From the NCBI GenBank assembly GCA_016748015.1, contig JAAOMT010000512.1, forward strand, positions 1,675,598-1,739,597: a stretch of DNA of 64,000 nucleotides, in the 5' to 3' direction. The notes under the pieces are model-generated. The model searched no databases and was not told the origin of the DNA. It was given only the letters and a program-made list of their open reading frames with translations. A program made the translations under genes and the position numbers. This document shows positions 1-8,982 of the stretch, in pieces; within the stretch, counting starts at the first letter, position 1; each line of letters opens with the position of its first letter. The stretch is from Geosiphon pyriformis (Eukaryota; Glomeromycota; Glomeromycetes; Archaeosporales; Geosiphonaceae).

Positions 1-2
1 AA

Positions 3-1571
3 AGTAACCAGCAAAAACTAGGAACACCAGCTCAAACGCCAAAGAAAACTGTCACTCAATCAATAAAGAAACAACGTATTTATTCACCAGAAGATAAATC
101 ATACCATTTTTCACCAGAAAATAAGATACAAATTCCATTAGGAGCTGCATCATCATCAACATCAACTCCACAAACACCAAGAACTCCTAGTTATATTGAT
201 AAAATTAAACAACGTAACTGGGGAGACATACCAATTACAGGAGGATATTCATCACTATTCCAAAACTCTCTTTTTCAGCCAAAATTTAGAATGAAATTTG
301 AAAACCGTGAAGAGGAGTCTGAATCGGAATCCGAAAAAGAGACCAGCAAAAAAACAATCACAAGACCAGTCACTGGAACAAGCAGCCAGTCCAGAAACCA
401 AAAAACTCATGATCAAGAGGAAGAACCGGATATAAGGGAAGCCACTTTTAGGAACGCTCAAGGAAATATCATCTCACCTTCTCTTAGACCAATAAACCCA
501 CCAGCAGAAAATGGCAATGAAATGACCACGCTATACATTGCAAGACTAACAGATTTTTCAGGAGAGGAAGAAGAAACGGACGTGTACACATGGCTCAGAG
601 AAGCACAAAAAGCCATCCAGACAAATAACTGGAATGACCAAAGAGCAATTCAAACATTACCTTTCTTCCTGAAAGGCACAGCCGACTCGTAGTATCAAAG
701 CCTGGAAACAAAACCCATGAGCTTCGCCGAATTTAAAAATGCACTCCTGGAGTATTTTAGCGACCCAAACGCCGTAATCTAACTACAGAACGAATTCAAT
801 ACTATTAAGCAAAATACCAGTAAAACTGTCACCCAATACCTTGCTCGATTCAATCGAATTTGCCGTCAGATTGAAGCAATTGAACAAGGATACTACACTG
901 ATCCTCAGGTTTTAAATCAGTTTATTAGAGGATTAAAAAGCAGCATTTTAGGAAGAGTACGTCCTGCCCACCCTAATTCCTTACCAGAAGCCATTACGCT
1001 CACCAGAGCCCTTGAATCGGCTGAGAAAGAAGCTAACCATAATCAAATGATTAACATGGTAATGGAAGAAAATAAGACAGAAACATTAGAGAAAAGAGTA
1101 ACGCGATTAGGGGAGGAACTCTCTAAGAAAATAGAAAGTTACTTCATCTCAGAACTGAGAAAAAATACATACCAACCACCCCAAAGACGCAGCCAGGAAG
1201 TCAGTAACAGTCAAAATAATCACTCGTCGTGCCAGGAATTCAGAACAGAAACATGCGCCTGCCATTTTTGCAAATGCATAGGACATTTGATTAGTCAATG
1301 TCGAACGCGAATGATGCAGGAAACACGCAAAAATAATTACTACACGCCACCCCAAATGTCCAGAAGCCAGTACATGCCAATACCACACCAATATTCCACC
1401 ACGTATCAAAATTAAGGAGCTTACCAGCAACAGCCCATGATAGCCAACCCGAATTGGCGTCCCGAGGCCCGAAATCAGCCCATGTGGAACCAGAACACAT
1501 TGGTCCAGAGGAATCTAAACCGCGCTGGAACCAATCAGCAAACCAATCCAAACTACCAAAATTATCAATAA
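3..1571 (+). pseudogene. gag: Gag polyprotein segment of Gypsy-A (broken)
   Basis: Capsid-like Gag that would package the element RNA. An open frame runs from base 3 through an acidic, Ser/Pro/Thr-rich N-terminal region (to about 510). A retrotransposon-Gag core follows, similar to the one in Gypsy-B and Gypsy-D (Trp-rich start, FAEFK, then a QYLARFN stretch, about 520-1040). A CCHC knuckle at 1260-1301 has the spacing C-x2-C-x4-H-x4-C. In-frame stops lie at 690 (TAG, where Gypsy-B has Trp), 780 (TAA), 1413 (TAA) and 1569 (TAA). The 690 stop fits TGG to TAG and the others can be read as CAA to TAA. The frame continues into the protease, so Gag and Pol were probably one polyprotein. The start is outside the window. 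Confidence 0.85.
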
Positions 1572-2954
1572 ACTTACCTTAATATACCGGAAAACCTGAT
1601 CATCGGAAACAATAACAGTAGAAACATAAACAGAACCAAGAATTCCTCCAAATTGAGCCAGACAATACCACCAGCAGTTGCCACTGAAGATAGCAGCCTC
1701 GCAGCTATTTTTCCTTTTGAATTAGAGAAAAACAAGGCTATGTTCAGTGGAGCAGCATTAGACGAAAAATGCCCAATCACTGCTATGTATACAGAAGCCA
1801 CTGTAAACAATACCCCAATCAAACTTATCTTAGACAGCGGATCCGCTGAAAGCATTGTAACGCTTCAACTAGTAAACCAACTGGGTTTCAAAGTTGATCG
1901 TGCCATGACATCCCAAATCATAACAACCAATGGAAGTACAAAGCTGCCTCATGGCGAAATCGACTCATTCCCTTTCGAAATTAACAGCATAGTAATACCT
2001 ACAAAAGTATTAGTAATGGATGCTACACAATATCAAGCATTAGTAGGGAATGACTGGCTAACAAAAGCCAATGCCACCCTAGACTGGACCACCCAAGAGC
2101 TTCTGATCAATTATAATGGCCACCAGACCAAAATTCCAGCCACCTATGGCCACTTCCAAAAACCCAGCACCAACCAAAGACCTACCTTCAAATTTGAGGA
2201 AAATCCAGCACTACCAGCCATCGAAACCTATCAACTCTCTTGGGCTGATGACCAAAGAACAGGACTACCAGCCGTACCAATGTGGACCAGCGAAAAAAGA
2301 TCCGAATGGAACCAGGTAAGTTCACGAAGAAACCACCAGCGACGCAGACCAAAGCTAGAATGCTCAGTTTGCAAGAAGAAACTCTTGTCTATGACTGCGT
2401 GCAGCACACCGGACGAAGACCCAAGAAACCCCACCCACTACTATTGTAACCGTTGTAACAAAGAAAAATACGGTTACCCAGAAAGACACGGAAAATGGGA
2501 TGAGGAACCGTGCCTCGCTTGTGGAGAACCGTTACCAAGAGGGTGTGACTGGAACGACTTATCAGGCAGAGGAGGAACATGTGACACAACTTGCCAATAC
2601 ACGATCCTCATCTGTGACTGGGTAAGAGGAGGAACGCTGTTCGAAGCAGCATTCAACAAAGCGTTAAAAAGACTACAGCACTACCCACACAATGAGGACA
2701 AGTTGTACAACACCACACAAGCCAAAGTAAGAGGAGGAACCGCCGAAGAAATACAACGTTGGAAAGAGTCAGCCGAAGTAGCTGACGAAGTCGCCAGCTA
2801 CAACATGTTCAACCCAGTGGACGAATTCCAGGACTACTACCAACAACTATGCCCCACTCGACAAGAGCAAGAACAATATCTCGCCCAAATCAACACTTAC
2901 CTCTGTGAAAACTGTCTCATCCCGTGCCAAAATCAGTGCTGTGAAGAGTATTAA
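1572..2954 (+). CDS. Aspartic protease plus Cys-rich module of Gypsy-A polyprotein
   Basis: Open frame continuing the Gag frame. The retropepsin active site LILDSGSAESIV has its catalytic Asp at 1833, followed by a flap/second-half region ending in the YQALVGNDWL motif (about 2030-2060). This protease would process the polyprotein. After an acidic linker comes an unusual Cys-rich module (about 2358-2640): a CxxC pair, a YCNRC pair, a CLACG pair and a final C-x3-C. A second small cluster (LCENCLIPC...) lies at about 2908-2945, just before the TAA at 2952. The same two clusters occur in Gypsy-B and Gypsy-D in the same place. I do not recognise this module from named families; zinc binding is inferred from the Cys spacing. 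Confidence 0.82.
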   Translation, partial: TYLNIPENLIIGNNNSRNINRTKNSSKLSQTIPPAVATEDSSLAAIFPFELEKNKAMFSGAALDEKCPITAMYTEATVNNTPIKLILDSGSAESIVTLQLVNQLGFKVDRAMTSQIITTNGSTKLPHGEIDSFPFEINSIVIPTKVLVMDATQYQALVGNDWLTKANATLDWTTQELLINYNGHQTKIPATYGHFQKPSTNQRPTFKFEENPALPAIETYQLSWADDQRTGLPAVPMWTSEKRSEWNQVSSRRNHQRRRPKLECSVCKKKLLSMTACSTPDEDPRNPTHYYCNRCNKEKYGYPERHGKWDEEPCLACGEPLPRGCDWNDLSGRGGTCDTTCQYTILICDWVRGGTLFEAAFNKALKRLQHYPHNEDKLYNTTQAKVRGGTAEEIQRWKESAEVADEVASYNMFNPVDEFQDYYQQLCPTRQEQEQYLAQINTYLCENCLIPCQNQCCEEY

Positions 2955-2978
2955 GACGAAAGGGACTTAGAAAGAAAA

Positions 2979-3980
2979 ATGGAAATTGAGAATCAGCAGT
3001 CTCAAAATCAATCAAATCAACAAGACTCACCTGATGGTCCCGAGTCAGAAAAATTTGTAGCCTATACTGACCTAAAACAGGTGACCAACATCCAATACTT
3101 CGACAACGGGCACTTAGGAATAATACCCGAAAGAGCCCATCCAACTGATGCCGGATTTGATCTATGTTATCTGGAAGACCAATCCACAACGTTACCACCC
3201 AGGAGCATTACCAAAATTGACCTAAAAATAGTGGTTGAAATTCTGCCAGGAATAATGGTTCAAATGGCATCACGATCAAGCCTCGCAAAAAAAAGAATAA
3301 GCGTTCAAGGAGGAGTAATTGACTCTGGATACACTGGAAATTTGATGGTTTTGCTACAGAACAATTCAGAAAAGCCTTATACTATTGAATCTAAGGAAAA
3401 GATTGCACAAGCAATTTTCCTACCATTGGTAAAAATTGGGAAATTTGTGCCAGTGGAAAATCGTGAGGAATTGTCACAAACAACGAGAGGAACTTTTGGT
3501 TTCGGATCGACAGGAAAAGGAATTGAAGCAAATTTTGCTAAAACAATAGAGGAAAAAGGCAAAGTAATTAAAAATGAGTGGTCTATCATGCTCCTACCAT
3601 ATGGAAAATCAGAAATAAGAATAAAAAGAACAATTAAAGAAAAAGACCTAATATTTGAGCCCTATCCAGAAACTTGCCAACAGTTTCTCATAGGACTTAC
3701 TAACCTTTTTATTCCAGCTGATAAAGCTCAATGGATAAAAATTCCTATCACAAACACCACAGAAGAACCCGTCTACATTCTGGAAGATACCATCATTGGA
3801 TACCTCGGAACGGAACTAGAAAACGCGTCAACACCACAAGAAATTCTAAATTTCCCAGAAATCGCCTTCTACTGTGAACTCACTTCAATAAATTGGCAAC
3901 AACCAGTAGAATGCTATCAATTTACACCAGAAGAATTGGCCAAATTAAACATTGGAACAATAGATTCTGACCAACAGTGA
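2979..3980 (+). CDS. dUTPase and connecting domain of Gypsy-A
   Basis: Trimeric-type dUTPase, which hydrolyses dUTP to dUMP and pyrophosphate and so limits uracil incorporation into cDNA. All five family motifs are visible in order: DAGFDL (about 3139), SRSSLAKK (about 3271), GVIDSGYTGNL (about 3314), KIAQAIFLPL (about 3400) and the Gly-rich RGTFGFGSTG (about 3487). The rest (about 3515-3980) is a connecting domain found in all Gypsy copies here, ending in an IPITNTTEEP...IIGYLGTELE-like segment. It is in frame with the protease upstream (separated only by TAA at 2952) and the RT downstream (TGA at 3978), so it was probably an internal polyprotein domain. The ATG at 2979 may be incidental. 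Confidence 0.88.
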   Translation: MEIENQQSQNQSNQQDSPDGPESEKFVAYTDLKQVTNIQYFDNGHLGIIPERAHPTDAGFDLCYLEDQSTTLPPRSITKIDLKIVVEILPGIMVQMASRSSLAKKRISVQGGVIDSGYTGNLMVLLQNNSEKPYTIESKEKIAQAIFLPLVKIGKFVPVENREELSQTTRGTFGFGSTGKGIEANFAKTIEEKGKVIKNEWSIMLLPYGKSEIRIKRTIKEKDLIFEPYPETCQQFLIGLTNLFIPADKAQWIKIPITNTTEEPVYILEDTIIGYLGTELENASTPQEILNFPEIAFYCELTSINWQQPVECYQFTPEELAKLNIGTIDSDQQ

Positions 3981-5348
3981 CAATTAAAAGCATTAATTTT
4001 AAAATACTCTAATATATTTTCAAGAAATAGCGAATTTGGAAGAACCAACTTGGTTCAACACCAAATCTCCACTGGAGACGCCAGACCTGAAAAACAATGC
4101 GCTTACTGTGTTCCACCAATGGAGCATAATTTTATCAGAGAAGAAGTCCAAAGCATGTTGGAAAAAGGAATAATACAACCATCAATGAGCCCATGGTCCT
4201 TATTAGTTGTTTTAGTAAGGAAAAAAAACAGAAAAATTAGATTTTGCGTTGACTATCGCAAATTAAACAGCAAAACAACCAAAGACTTATACCTAATACC
4301 GTTAATTGACGAAATCTTTGACGTTTTTGGAGGAGCAAAATGGTTTTCTACACTGGACTTGACCAGTAGGTACTGGCAAGTGGAAATGGACCCAAAGGAC
4401 AGGCATAAAACAGCATTCACAACACAAAATGGCAATTATGAGTTCAATGTAATGCCATTTGGATTAACAAACGCTCCTGCAACATTCCAAAAACTAATGG
4501 ACGTAATTTACTCCGGAATCCTGTGGCAATCTGTTGTTGTCTACTTGGATGATACAAATGTTTTCTCGTCAAAATTCACAGATCATCTCCAACATTTACA
4601 ACAAGTTTTTAAGAGATTGAGACACGCTGGACTTAAACTAAATCTAGAAAAATGTTTCTTTGGGAAAAATGAGCTAGCATTTTTAGGACACGTAGTTGGA
4701 AAAGATGGAATAAAACCAGATCCATCAAAAATAGACAAAGTGAAAAATTTTCCAGTACCTCGAAACGTTTCAGAAGTTAGAAGCTTTTTAGGACTCGCAT
4801 CTTACTACCGCCGCTTTGTAGAAAACTTTTCAAATATCGCCAAACCCCTTAATTACCTACTATCTAAAAATGTGAAGTTTGAATGGACTGAAGCACAACA
4901 AAAAGCTTTTGAGTACCTTAAACAAAAGCTCATTGAATCACCAATAATGATCTATCCGAATTTCAACAAGAAATTCATTTTGGCCACAGATGCCTCTAGA
5001 ACTGGACTTGGAGCCATTCTGTCACAAAAAGATGATAATGGAAGAGAACGTGTAATCGCTTATGCCAGCAGAAGTCTCAGTACGGCAGAACAAAACTACG
5101 CAGCACATGAACTTGAATGCTTAGCAGTAGTCTGGAGTTGTGTTCACTTTGACACATATTTACGGTACCAACCTTTTGAGATTACAACAGATCATAGAGG
5201 TCTGGTTTGGTTAAATAACAAGAAAGCGCTAAAAGGAAAATACGCCAGATGGTCACAAACGTTAGCACCATATGATTATATTATCAAATACAAAGAAGGT
5301 ACCAAAAATGCTAATGCCGACTGTTTGTTAAGAATGAGACACACATAA
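3981..5348 (+). CDS. pol: Reverse transcriptase-RNase H of Gypsy-A
   Basis: Gypsy-type RT and RNase H, open from just after the TGA at 3978 to TAA at 5346. RT motifs: fingers around VRKKNRKIRFCVDYRKLN, motif A FSTLDLTSRYWQV, motif B MPFGLTNAPATFQ, and motif C YLDD (4542-4553) followed by TNVF. RNase H follows with DASRTGLGAILSQ (first Asp, about 4990), HELECLAVVW (Glu) and TDHRGLVW (Asp). The C-terminal NANADCLLRM segment is the usual end of the Gypsy RNase H. Every catalytic residue I can identify is present, which makes this the best-preserved RT among the LTR elements here. Integrase follows in a different frame after an A-run near 5347. Confidence 0.92.
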   Translation, partial: QLKALILKYSNIFSRNSEFGRTNLVQHQISTGDARPEKQCAYCVPPMEHNFIREEVQSMLEKGIIQPSMSPWSLLVVLVRKKNRKIRFCVDYRKLNSKTTKDLYLIPLIDEIFDVFGGAKWFSTLDLTSRYWQVEMDPKDRHKTAFTTQNGNYEFNVMPFGLTNAPATFQKLMDVIYSGILWQSVVVYLDDTNVFSSKFTDHLQHLQQVFKRLRHAGLKLNLEKCFFGKNELAFLGHVVGKDGIKPDPSKIDKVKNFPVPRNVSEVRSFLGLASYYRRFVENFSNIAKPLNYLLSKNVKFEWTEAQQKAFEYLKQKLIESPIMIYPNFNKKFILATDASRTGLGAILSQKDDNGRERVIAYASRSLSTAEQNYAAHELECLAVVWSCVHFDTYLRYQPFEITTDHRGLVWLNNKKALKGKYARWSQTLAPYDYIIKYKEGTKNANADCLLRMRHT

Positions 5349-5380
5349 AAAAATCACCAACCCACCCGCCACAACAACAA

Positions 5381-5990
5381 TGAACAACCACCTTTACAAA
5401 AACCTCAGCCAATACTTGGAAACACTACAAATAGACGAAGAAATGCCAGTAAAAGAGCTAATTAAGCTCCAAAAATTAGCAAAACATTATTTCATCCAAA
5501 ATCACATACTTTATTACCGGAATTGACAAAATCCAGATAATCCATTAAGAGTTATAACCACGGATGAAAAAGAAACTATCTTATTTAACATGCACTCAGA
5601 TATTCATTCAGGCCACTTTGGAAAAACAGCAACCATCCAACGTGCAACTAGCCGTTACTATTGGCCAAAAATGAGCTCAGACATAATCCAATACATAAGA
5701 AATTGTGATCCATGCCAACGAAGAGGAGGAGCAAAAACAACGGAATTATTAAGACCAATAAAAGTTGAACAGCCATTTGACAGAATCGGAATTGATTTAG
5801 TTGGACCCTTACCAATAACAACAAGAAACAACCATTATATTGCAGTAGCCATGGACTATCTCACCAAATGGCCAGAAGCTAGAGCTATTAAAACAGCTGA
5901 TGCTATTTCCGTAGCTTAATTCATACATGAAAACTGTCACAAATTATTGTTGGATCCAACCATGAACATAATAACAACCAACAGTATTGG
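5381..5990 (+). pseudogene. Integrase remnant of Gypsy-A, internally deleted
   Basis: N-terminal half of a Gypsy integrase, shifted one frame relative to RT-RNase H. The HHCC zinc-binding region is visible (HSDIHSGHFGK... with CDPCQRR, about 5594-5720). It is followed by the first catalytic Asp in GIDLVGPLP (about 5794) and YLTKWPEARAIK. A TGA at about 5524 and TAA at 5917 interrupt it. The second Asp and the Glu of the DDE triad, seen at about 57863 and 57974 in Gypsy-B, are missing: only about 200 bp separate the break from the polypurine tract. Integration in trans would be needed. Confidence 0.85.
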
Positions 5991-6112
5991 ATAACTTACC
6001 AACTCGTAATTTCAAGAATTACAACAACAAATTAATAACACAGTATTGAACCACTATAGTAACTTAGAATTTAATGAAGAAATTAACTTCGATTTCGATG
6101 GAGCTCAATCTT

Positions 6113-6127
6113 GAAAGGAGGGGATAA
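6113..6127 (+). promoter_or_regulatory. Polypurine tract of Gypsy-A
   Basis: GAAAGGAGGGGATAA lies directly against the 3' LTR and is all purine except one T. In LTR elements this site survives RNase H and primes plus-strand DNA. The preceding context (GATTTCGATGGAGCTCAAT) is nearly the same in Gypsy-C on the minus strand, which shows it is a conserved part of the element. Confidence 0.85.
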
Positions 6128-6994
6128 TGTTATGGTTTAAGAATTTAGCAAAAAGAATCATAAAAATAATACAAACTATTCAATCATAATATAGCACAGT
6201 AATAATCTTAGAAAGGTAATGATTAACATAGTAGCAAACACCATCTCGTGATAGTGGCAAGCACCAGTTCACAATAGCAGCCAATACCAACTGGTGATAG
6301 CAGCAAACATCAGGTTGAAATATCAAAAAGAAAGTATTTTCTTATAGAACTACAAACATGTATATATACAGTAGTTTTAATATTGGGAAATAATCAATCA
6401 AGTAATAAAAATCATAACTTATCAAGCAACAGATCCAATTTTATCCAACAAACTCCACTTTAAATCATACTTTCAAATTAAATATCCCAAGAAACCTTTA
6501 AAAATAAAAAAAAAATGAAAAAAAATATTTAAAACTGAACTATCACAACCCAAAGTATTAAGAAACTTACTTGTATTATTTATTGAATGAAACTATCATT
6601 CATCAACTGAATCCCTTGGAAGAATAATCCTTGATCAAGATTATTCACGTTGTTACTAATTGATAAAAGCTTTATTGTGAGAATTAGAAAAGCACTAAAG
6701 ACCATTAACATTCTGTGTTTCTAGATTAGAGAAACACATTAGGCAATTGCAAGGATAGCCTCAGAGAAGACCCTAGACAGTGGGTAGATTTCAGTTTAGC
6801 CTCAGAGAAGGAGTACATAAACACACACAACAATCAAGAATTAAAGAATAACTTACATTACAACAGTAAAAAAAAAGCCTTCAGTGTAACAGTGACATTA
6901 TCACACAAATAGAATTGAGGAACTCACAAAAGACTGATTGCAATTAAAGCGGGATATCAGCAATTAAATATAACAAGAAAACCATCCCGTAACA
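6128..6994 (+). repeat. 3' LTR of Gypsy-A (family A LTR)
   Basis: An 867-bp LTR starting TGTTATGG and ending CGTAACA. Related copies occur at 10775-11657, 50691-51563 and, inverted, 33560-34332. U3 holds four 23-bp tandem repeats (6228-6319) and a TATA-like TATATATA (6361-6368). Compared with the copy at 10775 it lacks about 10 bp just upstream of that TATA. The sequence right after it (CCAG, then LINE-a ORF2) marks the insertion site. Confidence 0.92.
6228..6319 (+). repeat. Four 23-bp tandem repeats in U3 of LTR A
   Basis: Units begin with ATAG at 6228, 6251, 6274 and 6297, an exact 23-bp period. They share a core of the type (T/C)(A/G)GC(A/C)A(A/G)CACCA. They lie just upstream of the TATA-like box, where U3 enhancer elements usually sit. 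The same array is present in the solo LTR copies at 10775 and 50691. Confidence 0.85.
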
Positions 6995-8982
6995 CCAGCC
7001 AACCAAATCATAAGCTTTGTGCATATTTTGCAGTACCAACTAAAGCTCTCTGTTTTTTTCCAGAGCATTCTTAACAACTGAACCAATAGTAAAAATAGGA
7101 GACTGTGTTGAAGTACCCTTCAACACTGAAAAATTGTTACTGCAAAGAACATTAAACTTACTACAAGACAAAAATATCCAATCAGATAGAATCTTAGATA
7201 GAATTTTATGAGCAGTATTGACTAATGCGATAGGTTTAGTATTTGTCAGAACACCATTCCACTCATAAGGTTTTGGGATTATTGAAACCTATGCTCTCTT
7301 CCAAGGATCAGGCACTGAACTTATACTTAAACACAAATTCAGCAGCCTCAATAGACAGGTCAAGATCTTCTTACCACAATGCTTCCAAAGTTTATTAGGT
7401 ATTCTTAACAACTCAGCTGCTTTATCATTTGGCAAATTATCAACAACCAAAGACAATTCCTTCATACCAATTTCATTTATCACACCAAAAAAAGCATCAT
7501 TAACTATATAATCTAAAGGCATATATTGTCGAGCCCAAAGATCAGGCATTTTTGGGAGAATAGATTGCTTCCTCATCCACCCTTTCATAATTTCATCAAC
7601 TTTGAGCTTTACCTCATTAGGCTCAACCACTATCTCATTATTCACCACCAAGTAATCCAAAACAACCTTATGAAATAGATGCTTCAAAATGTTTTTTATC
7701 ATTCTCCTTTTATCAGAACAGAAGTTTTTCATATAATGATCAATCGCCTTTCTTATAGCAGTATCTTTAGCAATCTTAAACTCACAATACTTAGATTTCT
7801 GATACTTTTTTCTTACCACTGACAAATGTTTAATTAAATTCATTAAGCTTACACTATTCAAAACTATACTATCAACTTTGGAAGCTTCAATTCTATCAAT
7901 AGCTAGCCAGACTTTTATAAGATGATTGAAATTCAGTAGATTACCAGAATTCTAATATTTTACAATTTTTGCAACAAGCATTTCCAATTTAAAGAATTTT
8001 GAAGATTGTTTGTTCTTTGAACAGTCATACTTAATATACTAAATTTTAGAGAAAATTGTACTGACAGCTTGTATTATGGCTTCCTCCAACATTTTCCACA
8101 TTGTATTTAAGTCATTATTACTTCTCATCTTCTCAAATATTTCTGACCTAATCAACAACTCAGCAGATGAATGGTCTTTAAAGTCTAACCACTAAACATC
8201 ATTCACATCTCCCAATTTGAATTTCCATTGGTTTCAGTTGGTTTGCCTGTGAATGCTAATAAGATAAGCATCCAGTAGTCCACCCAATCCAATCAAAACT
8301 GAAACTAACTTATAATCTGTATCAAAAAACTCAGACATATCATTGACTTTATGCAATGTAACTGCAGACACCAAATTTCCACTCACTAGGATAAAATTGA
8401 TCACTTTTTTAACACCTCTAGAATTACACCAGGTGGAAGCTTTGGCCAGTGAGTGTCCATCAAAAGTATTAGCCAGGCCCAAACCCAAACAGAACTTGAA
8501 ACTTGTACTTTTACCAAAACCATTTTCATTAAAGTTACCACCCAAAATCACAAAAGAGCTGGAATTGACTGCCTTAAAAACCATAGAATTGATAACAGCA
8601 GTTTGACCAAAACATATGTCAATAGACACACCAGCATACAAACCTAAAATTGTGACTAAAAACTTGTTTTTAAACAAAAGACACACAGAAATCAGATAAC
8701 CAGAAATCTCCTCCATCTTTGACACATGCCAAGCCAAACAATTGTTCATGATCACAGCAACTCCAGTACCATAAAACCCAACATTCAGTCCAGTAGTAAA
8801 AATCCAAATTCCATCAAACTTACTTATGATCTAAGGCCTAATGTCAGATCTCAATTTTGTCTCAGTAATAATAGAAATCATGTTACCCAAATTTTTATGC
8901 CAATGAACAATGTCTTCCTATTTAGCTAAATTTGACATACTTCTGACATTGCATGTAGCCATTTTCCAAATAAACTCATTTA
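6995..8982 (-). pseudogene. LINE-a ORF2 fragment: endonuclease and start of RT (broken)
   Basis: On the minus strand from about 8982, the AP-endonuclease region reads WKMATCNVRS, TETKL, LGLYAG, ILGGNFNEN and FFDTDYK. The downstream region shared by all ORF2 copies follows (FCSDKRRMIKN, DLWARQY, NKLWKHCG). The start of the RT follows (IIPKPYEWNGVLTNT). Many stops interrupt it (TGG and CAA to stop types). The ORF2 start codon has become ATA. It ends abruptly at the Gypsy-A insertion at 6995, just after the AYDLVGW of RT motif A. The longest open stretches are 7289-7861 and 8234-8755. Confidence 0.85.

Larger units (their letters stand above)
1..6994 (+). mobile_element. Gypsy-A: 3' part of a Ty3/Gypsy LTR retrotransposon with dUTPase
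   Basis: The element runs from inside gag at the left window edge to its 3' LTR (6128-6994). The order is Gag, CCHC knuckle, aspartic protease, Cys-rich module, dUTPase, connecting domain, RT, RNase H and a truncated integrase. The RT-RNase H-integrase order defines Ty3/Gypsy. Gag through RNase H lies in one reading frame broken by six stop codons. A frameshift follows near 5350, and the second half of integrase is deleted. The 3' LTR is followed directly by CCAG and LINE-a ORF2 sequence, so the element inserted into LINE-a; the 5' LTR should lie left of the window. It cannot be autonomous as it stands. Confidence 0.93.

Noticed and set aside
2979..3980. Host dUTPase gene
   Set aside because: It lies in the same frame between retroviral-type protease and RT, and the arrangement repeats in Gypsy-B and Gypsy-D, so it is an element domain.
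4050..5348. A stand-alone bacterial-type RT (retron or diversity-generating element)
   Set aside because: Gypsy RT-RNase H motifs, an integrase downstream and LTR/polypurine tract show an LTR retrotransposon.
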